This document shows positions 6,291 through 14,240 of a stretch of 21,207 nt of DNA, in pieces. The translations under genes and the position numbers were made by a program. The notes beneath the pieces are model-generated. The model saw only the letters and a list, made by a program, of their open reading frames with translations. It did no database searches and was not told the DNA's origin. How positions within the stretch are numbered: the stretch's first letter is position 1; each line of letters starts with the position of its first letter. The stretch is from contig QBLP01000022.1 in assembly GCA_003070825.1 (NCBI GenBank), positions 1 to 21,207 of the forward strand. Direction: 5' to 3'. The stretch is from Halanaerobium sp. Lineage in GTDB: Bacteria > Bacillota > Halanaerobiia > Halanaerobiales > Halanaerobiaceae.

Positions 6291-7337
6291 ATGGAAAATG
6301 GAAGAAGGATTGTTTCTCCCAAAAAGAAAAAAAGTGATAATTCTCCAGCTGATAAACAGCCTGCTGCTTCAGCTGATAATTCAGTCGATAAAGGGCTTCG
6401 TCCTTTTACTTTAAAAGAATATGTAGGGCAGAAGAAGTCAAAAGAAAAATTGAAGATATTTATTCAGGCTGCACGTGATCGAAAAGAAGCGCTAGATCAT
6501 GTGATGTTATATGGACCGCCGGGGCTTGGGAAAACCACTCTGGCTAATATTATAGCAAATGAATTGAATGTAAATATTCATCAGACCTCAGGACCGGCAA
6601 TAGAAAGGCCGGGAGATCTGGCGTCAATTTTAACAAATCTGCAGCCGAGTGATGTTTTATTTATTGATGAGATCCACCGCTTAAATAAAATGGTAGAGGA
6701 AGTTTTATATCCAGCAATGGAAGATTACTGTCTGGATATAATCATTGGTAAAGGTCCAAGTGCTCGTTCTGTCAGGCTGGATCTGGCTCCTTTTACTCTG
6801 GTAGGTGCTACCACAAAAGCTGGACGCCTCAGTTCGCCTTTAAGAGACAGGTTTGGAGTAATTAATCGACTGGAATTTTATGATCAAAATGAGCTGCAGG
6901 AAATTGTGAGCAGATCAGCTGAAATTTTGGGTGTAGAAATTGTTGAGCATGGCGCTCTGGAGATAGCACGCCGTTCGCGCGGGACTCCTAGAATAGCTAA
7001 TCGACTCTTAAAAAGAGTAAGAGATTTTGCAGAAGTAAAAGCAGATGGTATAATTAACAGGGGAGTTGTGGATGATGCTCTAAAACTGCTGGAGATTGAT
7101 GAGCTAGGACTGGACAGAATTGATCATAAATTGTTAAAGACAATTATGATTAAATTCAGTGGTGGACCGGTAGGTCTAAATACTCTGGCGGCTGCAATCA
7201 GCGAAGAAACTGAGACAATTGAAGATGTTTATGAGCCTTATTTACTGCAGCTTGGGTTTTTAGAGCGGACACCCCGCGGCAGAGTTGCAACAACAAAGGC
7301 CTATCAGCATCTAAATATTAAGCAGAAAAGTGATTAA
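6291..7337 (+). CDS. ruvB: Holliday junction branch-migration ATPase RuvB
   Basis: RuvB is the AAA+ hexameric motor that drives branch migration. The 348-residue protein has Walker A GPPGLGKTT (75-83), Walker B FIDEIHRL (125-132), sensor-type VGATTKAGRLSSPLRDRFG near 175-193 including arginines of the AAA+ core, and the C-terminal winged-helix domain GGPVGLNTLAAAISEETETIEDVYEPYLLQLGFLERTPRGR. The first 33 residues are a low-complexity Lys/Ser/Ala/Asp extension before the conserved LRPFTLKEYVGQ; such variable N-termini are common in RuvB. AAGGAGAG precedes the ATG. It sits immediately after ruvA in the same operon. Confidence 0.96.
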   Translation: MENGRRIVSPKKKKSDNSPADKQPAASADNSVDKGLRPFTLKEYVGQKKSKEKLKIFIQAARDRKEALDHVMLYGPPGLGKTTLANIIANELNVNIHQTSGPAIERPGDLASILTNLQPSDVLFIDEIHRLNKMVEEVLYPAMEDYCLDIIIGKGPSARSVRLDLAPFTLVGATTKAGRLSSPLRDRFGVINRLEFYDQNELQEIVSRSAEILGVEIVEHGALEIARRSRGTPRIANRLLKRVRDFAEVKADGIINRGVVDDALKLLEIDELGLDRIDHKLLKTIMIKFSGGPVGLNTLAAAISEETETIEDVYEPYLLQLGFLERTPRGRVATTKAYQHLNIKQKSD

Positions 7338-7375
7338 TTATTTGACTAAGTTAAATAATTTTGGAGGTTTTTTTA

Positions 7376-8419
7376 ATGAAAGTAGAAGAATTTGATTATC
7401 ATCTTCCGGAAGAGTTGATAGCTCAAAAACCTCTTCCTGAGCGAGATGAATCTAGATTAATGGTTTTAAATCCCCAGCAGGATACTATTGAAGAAAATAT
7501 CTTTAAAAATTTAAAAGAATACCTGGAGCCCGGAGATATGATTATTATGAACAACAGCAGGGTTATACCTGCCAGGTTATATGGAGCAAAAATTCCGACA
7601 GGGACAGAGATTGAACTTTTATTATTAAATGAGCTGGCTGAAGGTCGCTGGGAAGTTCTGGTCCGCCCTGGAAGAAGAGCAAAAAAGGGTGTGAAAATCA
7701 ATTTTGAAGATATTTTAGAGGCTGAAGTTGTTGAATACACTGATTTCGGTGGCAGAATAGTAGAATTCAGCTGGGATCAGCAGAATTATGATTTTGAAGA
7801 AATTTTAAATCAGCTCGGGGAAATGCCCCTGCCGCCATATATTAATGAGAAGCTGGATGATCCTGAAAGATACCAGACAGTATACAGTCAGAAGAAGGGC
7901 TCAGCAGCAGCTCCAACCGCCGGCCTGCACTTTACAGATCGCTTATTAAAAGAGCTGCAGGAATATGGTGTTATACTGGACTATATTACTCTTCATGTTG
8001 GACTGGGAACATTTAGACCGGTAAAAAGTGAAGATATTGAAGATCATGAAATGCATGAAGAATATGCAGAAATTTCTGCAGAGACAGCAGCTAAAATAAA
8101 AGAGGTCAAAGCAAATGGCAATAAGGTTGTTGCAGTTGGAACAACAGTTACCAGAACTTTAGAATCTGCTGCTCAGGAAGGCGATTTAAGTGAATATAAA
8201 GGCTGGACAGATATTTTTATCTATCCCGGCTATGAATTTAAAGTAATTAATTCTTTAATTACAAATTTTCATCTCCCTAAATCTACCTTACTGATGCTTG
8301 TTTCTGCAATGGCCGGCAAAGAATTTATCTTAAAAGCCTACAAAAAAGCTGTGGAAGATGAATTTAGATTCTTTAGTCTGGGAGATGCAATGATGATTTT
8401 AAACAGGAAGGAAGATTAG
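7376..8419 (+). CDS. queA: S-adenosylmethionine:tRNA ribosyltransferase-isomerase QueA
   Basis: QueA transfers and isomerises the ribosyl part of S-adenosylmethionine onto preQ1 in tRNA, giving epoxyqueuosine, the step after Tgt. The 347-residue protein starts MKVEEFDYHLPEELIAQKPLPERDESRLMVL, a hallmark of the family, and contains DRLLKELQEYGVILDYITLHVGLGTFRPVKSEDIEDHEMHEEY and TNFHLPKSTLLMLVSAMAG near the C-terminus. The start is ATG 7376, 8 bases after GGAGG (7363-7367); an in-frame TTG at 7361 lies before the Shine-Dalgarno. It is directly followed by tgt, one base after the stop. Confidence 0.96.
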   Translation: MKVEEFDYHLPEELIAQKPLPERDESRLMVLNPQQDTIEENIFKNLKEYLEPGDMIIMNNSRVIPARLYGAKIPTGTEIELLLLNELAEGRWEVLVRPGRRAKKGVKINFEDILEAEVVEYTDFGGRIVEFSWDQQNYDFEEILNQLGEMPLPPYINEKLDDPERYQTVYSQKKGSAAAPTAGLHFTDRLLKELQEYGVILDYITLHVGLGTFRPVKSEDIEDHEMHEEYAEISAETAAKIKEVKANGNKVVAVGTTVTRTLESAAQEGDLSEYKGWTDIFIYPGYEFKVINSLITNFHLPKSTLLMLVSAMAGKEFILKAYKKAVEDEFRFFSLGDAMMILNRKED

Positions 8420-8420
8420 T

Positions 8421-9533
8421 TTGTTTGATTTTAAATTATTTAAAGAGAACAAAAAATCACAGGCAAGACTGGGTGAGATAACTACTGACCACGGGAAAAT
8501 TGAGACTCCTATTTTTATGCCTGTAGGAACTCAGGCAACCGTTAAGGCGATGTCATCCAGAGAATTAAAAGAGATTGGCTCTCAGATTATACTGGGTAAT
8601 ACCTATCATTTATATTTGAGACCAGGTGATGATCTGATTGCAAAAGCCGGAGGACTGCATCAGTTTATGAACTGGGATCGCCCAATTTTAACTGATAGTG
8701 GTGGATTTCAGGTTTTTTCACTTGCTAATTTACGTGAGATAGAGGAAGAAGGCGTTTATTTTCAATCTCATCTGGATGGATCAAAACATTTTATTTCTCC
8801 AGAAAAATCGATGCAGATTCAGCAGAATCTAGGTTCTGATATTGTGATGGCTTTTGATGAGTGTCCACCATATCCTGCTGAAAGAAAATATGTAGAAAAA
8901 TCTCTCAATCGAACTCTGCGCTGGGCTGAACGATGTAAAGAAGAAATGAAAGGTGCAGAAGGGCAGGCGCTGTTTGGAATTATTCAGGGTGGGGTTTATC
9001 CTGAGTTAAGAAAACAGAGTGTTGAGGAAACAGTTAAATTTGATTTTCCTGGTTATTCGATAGGGGGCTTAAGTGTTGGTGAACCTAAAGAAGAGATGTA
9101 TAAAATGCTTGACCACACTACTCCATTGATGCCCAAAGATAAACCACGTTACTTAATGGGGGTTGGAACACCTGAGGATTTAATTGAAGGGATTTATCAT
9201 GGAATAGATATGTTTGACTGTGTAATGCCGACCAGAATTGCCCGTCATGGGCAGATCTTTACTCATCAGGGAAGAAAAACAATTAGAAATGCAACCTTTA
9301 AAGAAGATTTTTCTCCTCTTGATTCTGAATGCGACTGTCATGTCTGCCAGAATTACAGCCGCGGATATGTTAGACATTTGCTGAAGCGTAACGAAATATT
9401 AGGAGTCAGGTTAACAACCTATCATAATCTCTATTTTATGCTTAAGCTTTCAGAAGAAATTAGAAAAGCTATCAAAAATGATAACTTTATTAATTTCAGA
9501 GAGGAATTTTATAATAAATATGAATTAAAATAA
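8421..9533 (+). CDS. tgt: tRNA-guanine transglycosylase
   Basis: Tgt exchanges guanine-34 of GUN-anticodon tRNAs for preQ1 in queuosine synthesis. The 370-residue protein has the catalytic Asp92 in TDSGGFQVFSL, the nucleophile Asp266 in IDMFDCVMPTRIARHG, the substrate loop IGGLSVGEPKEEM, and the zinc site Cys304, Cys306, Cys309 and His335 (CDCHVC ... TTYHN). Start is TTG 8421, 7 to 8 bases after GGAAGGA in the tail of queA; no better-placed ATG exists. It is tightly coupled to queA, and no strong terminator is seen in the 104 bases before yajC. Confidence 0.96.
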   Translation: MFDFKLFKENKKSQARLGEITTDHGKIETPIFMPVGTQATVKAMSSRELKEIGSQIILGNTYHLYLRPGDDLIAKAGGLHQFMNWDRPILTDSGGFQVFSLANLREIEEEGVYFQSHLDGSKHFISPEKSMQIQQNLGSDIVMAFDECPPYPAERKYVEKSLNRTLRWAERCKEEMKGAEGQALFGIIQGGVYPELRKQSVEETVKFDFPGYSIGGLSVGEPKEEMYKMLDHTTPLMPKDKPRYLMGVGTPEDLIEGIYHGIDMFDCVMPTRIARHGQIFTHQGRKTIRNATFKEDFSPLDSECDCHVCQNYSRGYVRHLLKRNEILGVRLTTYHNLYFMLKLSEEIRKAIKNDNFINFREEFYNKYELK

Positions 9534-9637
9534 ATATTTTAATTCTTTTTAAAATAATATTTCGCTTTTAGCAGGAATATTATAATTATTGTTGAAATAG
9601 TTATGAGAGAAAAAAATTAATTAGGAGAGGATAGTTA

Positions 9638-9949
9638 ATGGAATATTTATATGCAATTTTACCATGGGTCTTAATTTTTGGTATTTTTTGGTTCTTTTTA
9701 ATCAGACCCCAACAAAAACAGAAAAAAGAACATCAGAACATGCTGGATAATCTTAGTATTGGTGATAAGATAGTTACAATTGGCGGCATCAAAGGCAAAA
9801 TCATCAAAATTAAAGACAGTAATGTTCGAGTTAGAGTTTCTTCTAATGTTGATATTGACTTTGTTAAAAATGCTGTGTCTCGAGTTGAAGAAAAAAGCAG
9901 CAGCAAAAATGATGAGGATACTGAAGAGACTAATAAAGATAAGGAATAG
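9638..9949 (+). CDS. yajC: Preprotein translocase accessory subunit YajC
   Basis: YajC is a small single-span membrane protein that associates with SecDF and SecYEG. The 103-residue product has one N-terminal transmembrane helix (about 3-22), then the conserved FFLIRPQQKQKKEHQNMLDNLSIGDKIVTIGGIKGKIIKI and a charged, highly acidic/lysine-rich tail. AGGAGAGG lies upstream of the ATG. The 104-base gap after tgt contains a TATAAT at 9581-9586 without a convincing -35, so a separate promoter here is only possible. It is followed by lepB, secD and secF. Confidence 0.94.
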   Translation: MEYLYAILPWVLIFGIFWFFLIRPQQKQKKEHQNMLDNLSIGDKIVTIGGIKGKIIKIKDSNVRVRVSSNVDIDFVKNAVSRVEEKSSSKNDEDTEETNKDKE

Positions 9950-9979
9950 TCGCTTTAGTAAAGAACTGGGGGAAATGAT

Positions 9980-10525
9980 GTGAAAAACGCAGTTAAAGAG
10001 TTTTTGCAATCTTTAGTAATAGCAGGTATACTGGCTTTCTTTATAATAACATTTGTGGCCCAGTCATTTGTAGTAGATGGAAGATCAATGGCTAATACTC
10101 TTCAGGATGGAGAAAGACTTTTTGTAAATAAATTTATTTACAGATTTCAGCCGCCTGAAAGAGGAGATATTATTGTTTTTTCTCCTAAAGGAGCGCCAGG
10201 GCAAAAATATATAAAAAGAGTTATCGGGTTACCTGGTGATACTGTATATATTAAAGATGGTGTTACTTATGTTAATGGGGAGGCACTTGAAGAAAATTAT
10301 CTGCCAGAAAAAATGCTTGGAGATTTTGGTCCTTATGAGGTTCCAGAAGAAAGTGTTTTTGTTCTTGGGGATAACAGAAATCATAGTGCTGACAGCAGAT
10401 TCAAAAGCATTGTAGGTTTTGTTGACTATGATGATATATCAGGCAGGGCTTTCTGGGTTTACTGGCCGCTGACTGAGATGAGGGTTATTGATCATCAGAA
10501 TTATGATTTATCATTTGAAAATTAA
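9980..10525 (+). CDS. lepB: Type I signal peptidase
   Basis: Membrane-bound peptidase that removes signal peptides from exported proteins. The 181-residue protein has one N-terminal membrane helix (about 10-28) and the Gram-positive SipS-like size. Catalytic Ser36 is in VDGRSMANTLQDGE and general base Lys79 in QKYIKRVIGLPGD; the family box GDNRNHSADSRF is near 129-140. Start is GTG 9980 after GGGGGAA; the out-of-frame ATGs just before it end at once. Its place between yajC and secD is unusual: in most genomes secD follows yajC directly. Functionally it fits, since SecDF and signal peptidase act on the same exported chains. Confidence 0.95.
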   Translation: MKNAVKEFLQSLVIAGILAFFIITFVAQSFVVDGRSMANTLQDGERLFVNKFIYRFQPPERGDIIVFSPKGAPGQKYIKRVIGLPGDTVYIKDGVTYVNGEALEENYLPEKMLGDFGPYEVPEESVFVLGDNRNHSADSRFKSIVGFVDYDDISGRAFWVYWPLTEMRVIDHQNYDLSFEN

Positions 10526-10554
10526 TTGCTTATTGTTAGGAGGACATTTATTTA

Positions 10555-11763
10555 ATGAGGTATAAACAAAAAAGACGAATTAAATTAATTATTATTTTAG
10601 CTATAATGGCCTTTGCTGCATTTTTATATTTTCAGCACGGCATTAATTTAGGACTTGATCTACAGGGGGGAGCCCACATAGTTTTACAGGCTCAGCCTAC
10701 AGAAGAAAGAGAAATAAATGACACTGTTATGACTGGAATTCAGAGTGTGATTGAAAGACGGGTTAACCAGCTTGGTTTAAGTGAACCTCTGATTCAGAGG
10801 CAGGGCAGTGATAGAATAATTGTCGAACTGCCGGCAGTTGACAGTCCAAATGAGGCCATAGAAACTATAGGCCGAACTGCAATGCTGACCTTTCAGAATT
10901 CAGCTGGTGAGGTTTTAATGACAGGTGAAGCTGTGCAGGATGCAAGAGCTGATCATGATCAGTATGGTAGACCAGTAGTTGCTTTTACTTTGACAGAAAA
11001 AGGTTCTGAAAAATTTGCTGATATTACACGCAAATATATTGGAGAAAAAATTGGGATTTATCTTGATAATGAACAGTTGACTAATCCAACAGTTCAGGCT
11101 GTAATTGAAGAGAGAGGACAAATTACAGGATATGAGACAATAGAAGCAGCTCAGAAAGATGCTATACTTATCAGAGAGGGTGCTTTACCAGTTCCGGTTG
11201 AGGTTATTGAAACCAGAACCGTTGGACCTACTCTGGGAGAAATCTCTATTCAGAAAAGTATTAGAGCCGGTTTATTAGGTCTTTTATTAGTTGCTATTTA
11301 TATGGTTTTTTATTACAGATTTCCTGGTGTTTTAGCTTCTGTTATACTTGCAATTTACGGCTTAATTCTGATGGGAACAATGGCAGGTTTGCAGGCAACT
11401 TTAACCTTACCTGGTATTGCTGGCTTAATCCTTTCTATTGGTATGGCTGTTGATGCAAATATTATTATTTTCGAGCGAATAAAGGATGAGCTAAAATCTG
11501 GTAAGACGCTTAGAGCAGCAATTGATGCAGGTTTTAAAAGAGCTTATACTACTATAGTTGATGCTAATGTAACAACAATTATGACTGCTCTTATTCTGGC
11601 CTATTTTACCAGTGGTACAGTTAGAGGTTTTGCTGTGACACTTGGTATTGGTATTATTGTCAGTATGTTTACTGCTTTCTTTGTAACCAGAAATGTGATT
11701 GATATTTTTGCAGGCAGTAAATTATTACGTGAAAATAAATCTTTTGGGGTCAGAAAGGGGTAA
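10555..11763 (+). CDS. secD: Protein translocase subunit SecD
   Basis: SecD, with SecF, uses the ion gradient to complete export of proteins through SecYEG. The 402-residue RND-superfamily protein has an N-terminal membrane helix (about 10-26), the conserved LGLDLQGGAHIVL just after it, a periplasmic-type P1 domain, and five C-terminal helices beginning near 236. The GPTLG motif and the MAVDANIIIFERIKDELKSG signature are both present. Length is typical for Firmicute SecD when SecD and SecF are separate. AGGAGG lies 8 bases before the ATG. Four bases separate its stop from the secF start. Confidence 0.97.
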   Translation: MRYKQKRRIKLIIILAIMAFAAFLYFQHGINLGLDLQGGAHIVLQAQPTEEREINDTVMTGIQSVIERRVNQLGLSEPLIQRQGSDRIIVELPAVDSPNEAIETIGRTAMLTFQNSAGEVLMTGEAVQDARADHDQYGRPVVAFTLTEKGSEKFADITRKYIGEKIGIYLDNEQLTNPTVQAVIEERGQITGYETIEAAQKDAILIREGALPVPVEVIETRTVGPTLGEISIQKSIRAGLLGLLLVAIYMVFYYRFPGVLASVILAIYGLILMGTMAGLQATLTLPGIAGLILSIGMAVDANIIIFERIKDELKSGKTLRAAIDAGFKRAYTTIVDANVTTIMTALILAYFTSGTVRGFAVTLGIGIIVSMFTAFFVTRNVIDIFAGSKLLRENKSFGVRKG

Positions 11764-11767
11764 TAAA

Positions 11768-12628
11768 GTGGATATTTTAGGAAAACGAAAAATTTGGTAT
11801 ACAATTTCGCTTACTGTAATTGCAATTGGGTTATTGTTTTTGCTGATTAATGGATTAAATTTAGGTATCGACTTTAATGGTGGTACTTTAATGGAATTTG
11901 GCTTTGAAAATAGCGTTAGTTCAGAAAAAGTTAGGGGAGTTTTAGAAAGAGTTGAAATAGCTGAAGATAGTAAAATTCAACAGTCTGAATCTGCTGGAGA
12001 ACATGGGATTATTATCAGAACTAAGACTTTGGAGTCGGAAGAGATTGTTATAATTGATAATGCAATCAAAGATGAATTTGAATCGGCTGAAATGTTGAGA
12101 ACAGAGATGGTTGGACCAACCATTGGTAGAGAATTAAGAATCAATGCTCTGCTGGCTATGATTGCAGCTTCTATTGCAATAGTTGCTTATATTAGTTTTC
12201 GCTTTGAGTTCAGATTTGCAGCTGTTTCTATTATAACTTTGATGCATGATGTTTTAATAACAATTGGTATTTTTGCTATCCTGGGTCGAGAGGTTAACAC
12301 GCCTTTTGTAGCTGCACTTTTAACTATTGTTGGTTATTCTATTAATGATACAATTGTAATTTTTGATAGAATTAGAGAGAATATGAAGTTATTGCACAAA
12401 GTTCCCTTTATAGAACAGGCCAATTCAGCAGTTGTAGATACACTGCCCAGATCAATTAACACCTCAGTAACCACATTAATTGCTATTTTAGCTATCTATT
12501 TCTTTGGAGGAGCTTCAATTCAGACATTTATGCTAGCTCTCTTTATTGGAATGTTTGCTGGTACTTATTCTTCAATTTTTGTGGCCAGTCCGCTTTTAGT
12601 AACCTGGCAGGAAAAAATCAGCAAATAA
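11768..12628 (+). CDS. secF: Protein translocase subunit SecF
   Basis: Partner of SecD in the export motor. The 286-residue protein has an N-terminal membrane helix, LGIDFNGGTLMEFGF, MVGPTIGRELRINALLAMIAASIAIV and SINDTIVIFDRIREN, all SecF marks, and a cluster of C-terminal membrane helices. I chose GTG 11768, preceded by AAGGGGT (11755-11761) at normal spacing. An open frame extends upstream to an ATG at 11699 but would overlap secD by 65 bases and lacks a ribosome binding site. A terminator follows, closing the yajC-lepB-secD-secF group. Confidence 0.96.
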   Translation: MDILGKRKIWYTISLTVIAIGLLFLLINGLNLGIDFNGGTLMEFGFENSVSSEKVRGVLERVEIAEDSKIQQSESAGEHGIIIRTKTLESEEIVIIDNAIKDEFESAEMLRTEMVGPTIGRELRINALLAMIAASIAIVAYISFRFEFRFAAVSIITLMHDVLITIGIFAILGREVNTPFVAALLTIVGYSINDTIVIFDRIRENMKLLHKVPFIEQANSAVVDTLPRSINTSVTTLIAILAIYFFGGASIQTFMLALFIGMFAGTYSSIFVASPLLVTWQEKISK

Positions 12629-12658
12629 AAATTAGAATTAGAAAAGTTTTTAGATTAT

Positions 12659-12693
12659 AACCCCTCCTTTGCTTACTGGAGGGGTTTCTATCT
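12659..12693 (+). terminator. Rho-independent terminator after secF
   Basis: AACCCCTCC (12659-12667) pairs with GGAGGGGTT (12678-12686), a 9-bp GC-rich stem with a 10-base loop, followed by an interrupted T-rich stretch. It lies only 20 bases before the next gene, so it may attenuate rather than stop transcription. Confidence 0.8.
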
Positions 12694-12713
12694 TTAAAAA
12701 AGGCTGTGATAAA

Positions 12714-14210
12714 ATGGATATGAACTTACCCAAACACTACAGGCATTTTCAGCGTTACAGTGAAATTGCACAGATTCTTGTTAAAAACGGGCTTGGTTTT
12801 ATTATTTCTCAGCTAGACTTAAATAAATATTTACCATTTAGGAAAAGAATCAGTACTACAGAAAGACCCACAGGAAAAATGCTGGCTGTTAAAATCAGAG
12901 AAGTCCTGCAGGAGTTAGGTCCTGCCTATATAAAACTAGGTCAGCTTTTGAGTACCAGAGCGGATATTTTTCCACCTGTTTTTATAGCAGAAATGAGAAA
13001 ACTTCAGGATAAAGTTCCACCTGAAGATTATGAGCTGATAGAAGATTTTTTAAAAAATGAACTGGGAGATAAGTTTGAAGAGGAAATAATAAAAATTGAA
13101 AAAGAAGCTGTTGGAGCCGCTTCAATTGCACAGACCCATAAAATTGTTTTAAAAAATGGAAAAGAAGCGATTATGAAAGTTAAAAGGCCGGGGATTAATA
13201 AAAAAATAAGTGTTGATGTAGAAATAATGGAGAACCTTGCCCGCTTAGCTGAAGAAAGAGATTTATTTAATTCTGTTATCAGGCCGGTAGAGATTATTCA
13301 GGAATTCAAACGCACAATAAAAGATGAACTTAATTTTAAAGGTGAAATGGCAAATATAATCCGTTTTCGCAGTGATTTTGCTGACGATCCATATATTACA
13401 GCTCCTGAAGTTTATTCTGAACTTTCAACAGTTAATCTTTTGATTATGGAGGAAATAAAGGGAGTTAAGCTTAGGGAAGTAGATCAGAGTCACCCTCATA
13501 ATAAATTTATTGCAGAACTTGGGGCAAAGGCTTTAATGAGGCAGGTATTAATTAATGGTTTTTTCCATGCTGATCCACATCCAGGAAATATATTTATAAC
13601 TGGCGAAAAAACTATTGCTTATGTTGATTTTGGCATGGTTGGAAGAATTACTGAAGAAGATAGAGATCTAATGGCTCTGCTCTTTTATGCATTGATTAAT
13701 AAAAAAATTAATGTTTTAATGGATGTAATTTTAATTTTGGGTAATAAACCTGATAATTTTAATCGCCGCAGATTTCAGCTTGATATGGAAAAAATTCTGG
13801 ACAGATATTATGGCAGTGATTTATCAAATATTGAAATCAAGTCTGTTTTTGAAGATCTGCAGTATTTTATTTACGAACATCAGATTAGAATGCCTCAGGA
13901 TTTCTTCTTATTATTTAGAGCTATTGCAGTGAGTGAAGGAGTTGGCCAGGATCTGGATCCTGATTTTAATGTGGTAGAAGTTGGACGGGGGTTTATTTCT
14001 GATATTTTAGATGACAGAATGCAGGTCAATAAAATTGCTGCAAGGCTTGGTTCGGAAATCTGGATAATTATTGGCTCAACCCTGCTTATTCAAACAAATA
14101 TGGAACCTCGGATATTTAATATCCCCCTACTTGGTTTTATTGGTTATTCATTTGCTGGGATTTTGGGCTTACTTCTTGTAATATCAATTTTTCGCTCAGG
14201 TAAATATTAA
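12714..14210 (+). CDS. AarF/UbiB/ABC1-family atypical kinase
   Basis: Membrane-associated protein-kinase-like ATPase of the UbiB family (498 residues). The family marks are the KxGQ motif in GPAYIKLGQLLSTRADIFPP (Lys74, Gln77), the Ala-rich nucleotide loop VGAASIAQTH, the lysine strand AIMKVKRPGI, the catalytic-loop motif GFFHADPHPGNIFI and the metal-binding DFG in YVDFGMVG. Two hydrophobic segments at the C-terminus (about 447-495) are probably membrane helices. Members are needed for ubiquinone synthesis in proteobacteria and affect isoprenoid or membrane homeostasis elsewhere; the substrate is unknown here. No strong Shine-Dalgarno is visible; ATG 12714 and ATG 12720 are both possible. It lies between secF and recJ, separated from secF by a terminator. 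Confidence 0.92.
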   Translation: MDMNLPKHYRHFQRYSEIAQILVKNGLGFIISQLDLNKYLPFRKRISTTERPTGKMLAVKIREVLQELGPAYIKLGQLLSTRADIFPPVFIAEMRKLQDKVPPEDYELIEDFLKNELGDKFEEEIIKIEKEAVGAASIAQTHKIVLKNGKEAIMKVKRPGINKKISVDVEIMENLARLAEERDLFNSVIRPVEIIQEFKRTIKDELNFKGEMANIIRFRSDFADDPYITAPEVYSELSTVNLLIMEEIKGVKLREVDQSHPHNKFIAELGAKALMRQVLINGFFHADPHPGNIFITGEKTIAYVDFGMVGRITEEDRDLMALLFYALINKKINVLMDVILILGNKPDNFNRRRFQLDMEKILDRYYGSDLSNIEIKSVFEDLQYFIYEHQIRMPQDFFLLFRAIAVSEGVGQDLDPDFNVVEVGRGFISDILDDRMQVNKIAARLGSEIWIIIGSTLLIQTNMEPRIFNIPLLGFIGYSFAGILGLLLVISIFRSGKY

Positions 14211-14240
14211 ACTAACTTTAGAATACAATGGTGATAATAG

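Noticed and set aside
7423..7740. 105-codon - strand frame opposite queA, and similar antisense frames opposite rpoD, tgt, secD, apt and the phosphatase gene.
   Set aside because: They mirror strongly conserved genes, lack ribosome binding sites and give Ser/Ile/Phe-rich sequences typical of antisense shadows.
11699..11767. Upstream extension of the secF frame from an ATG inside secD.
   Set aside because: It has no ribosome binding site; the GTG at 11768 has one and gives a normal SecF N-terminus.
12669..12713. Upstream extension of the AarF-family frame.
   Set aside because: It starts within the terminator hairpin after secF and adds residues unlike the family.
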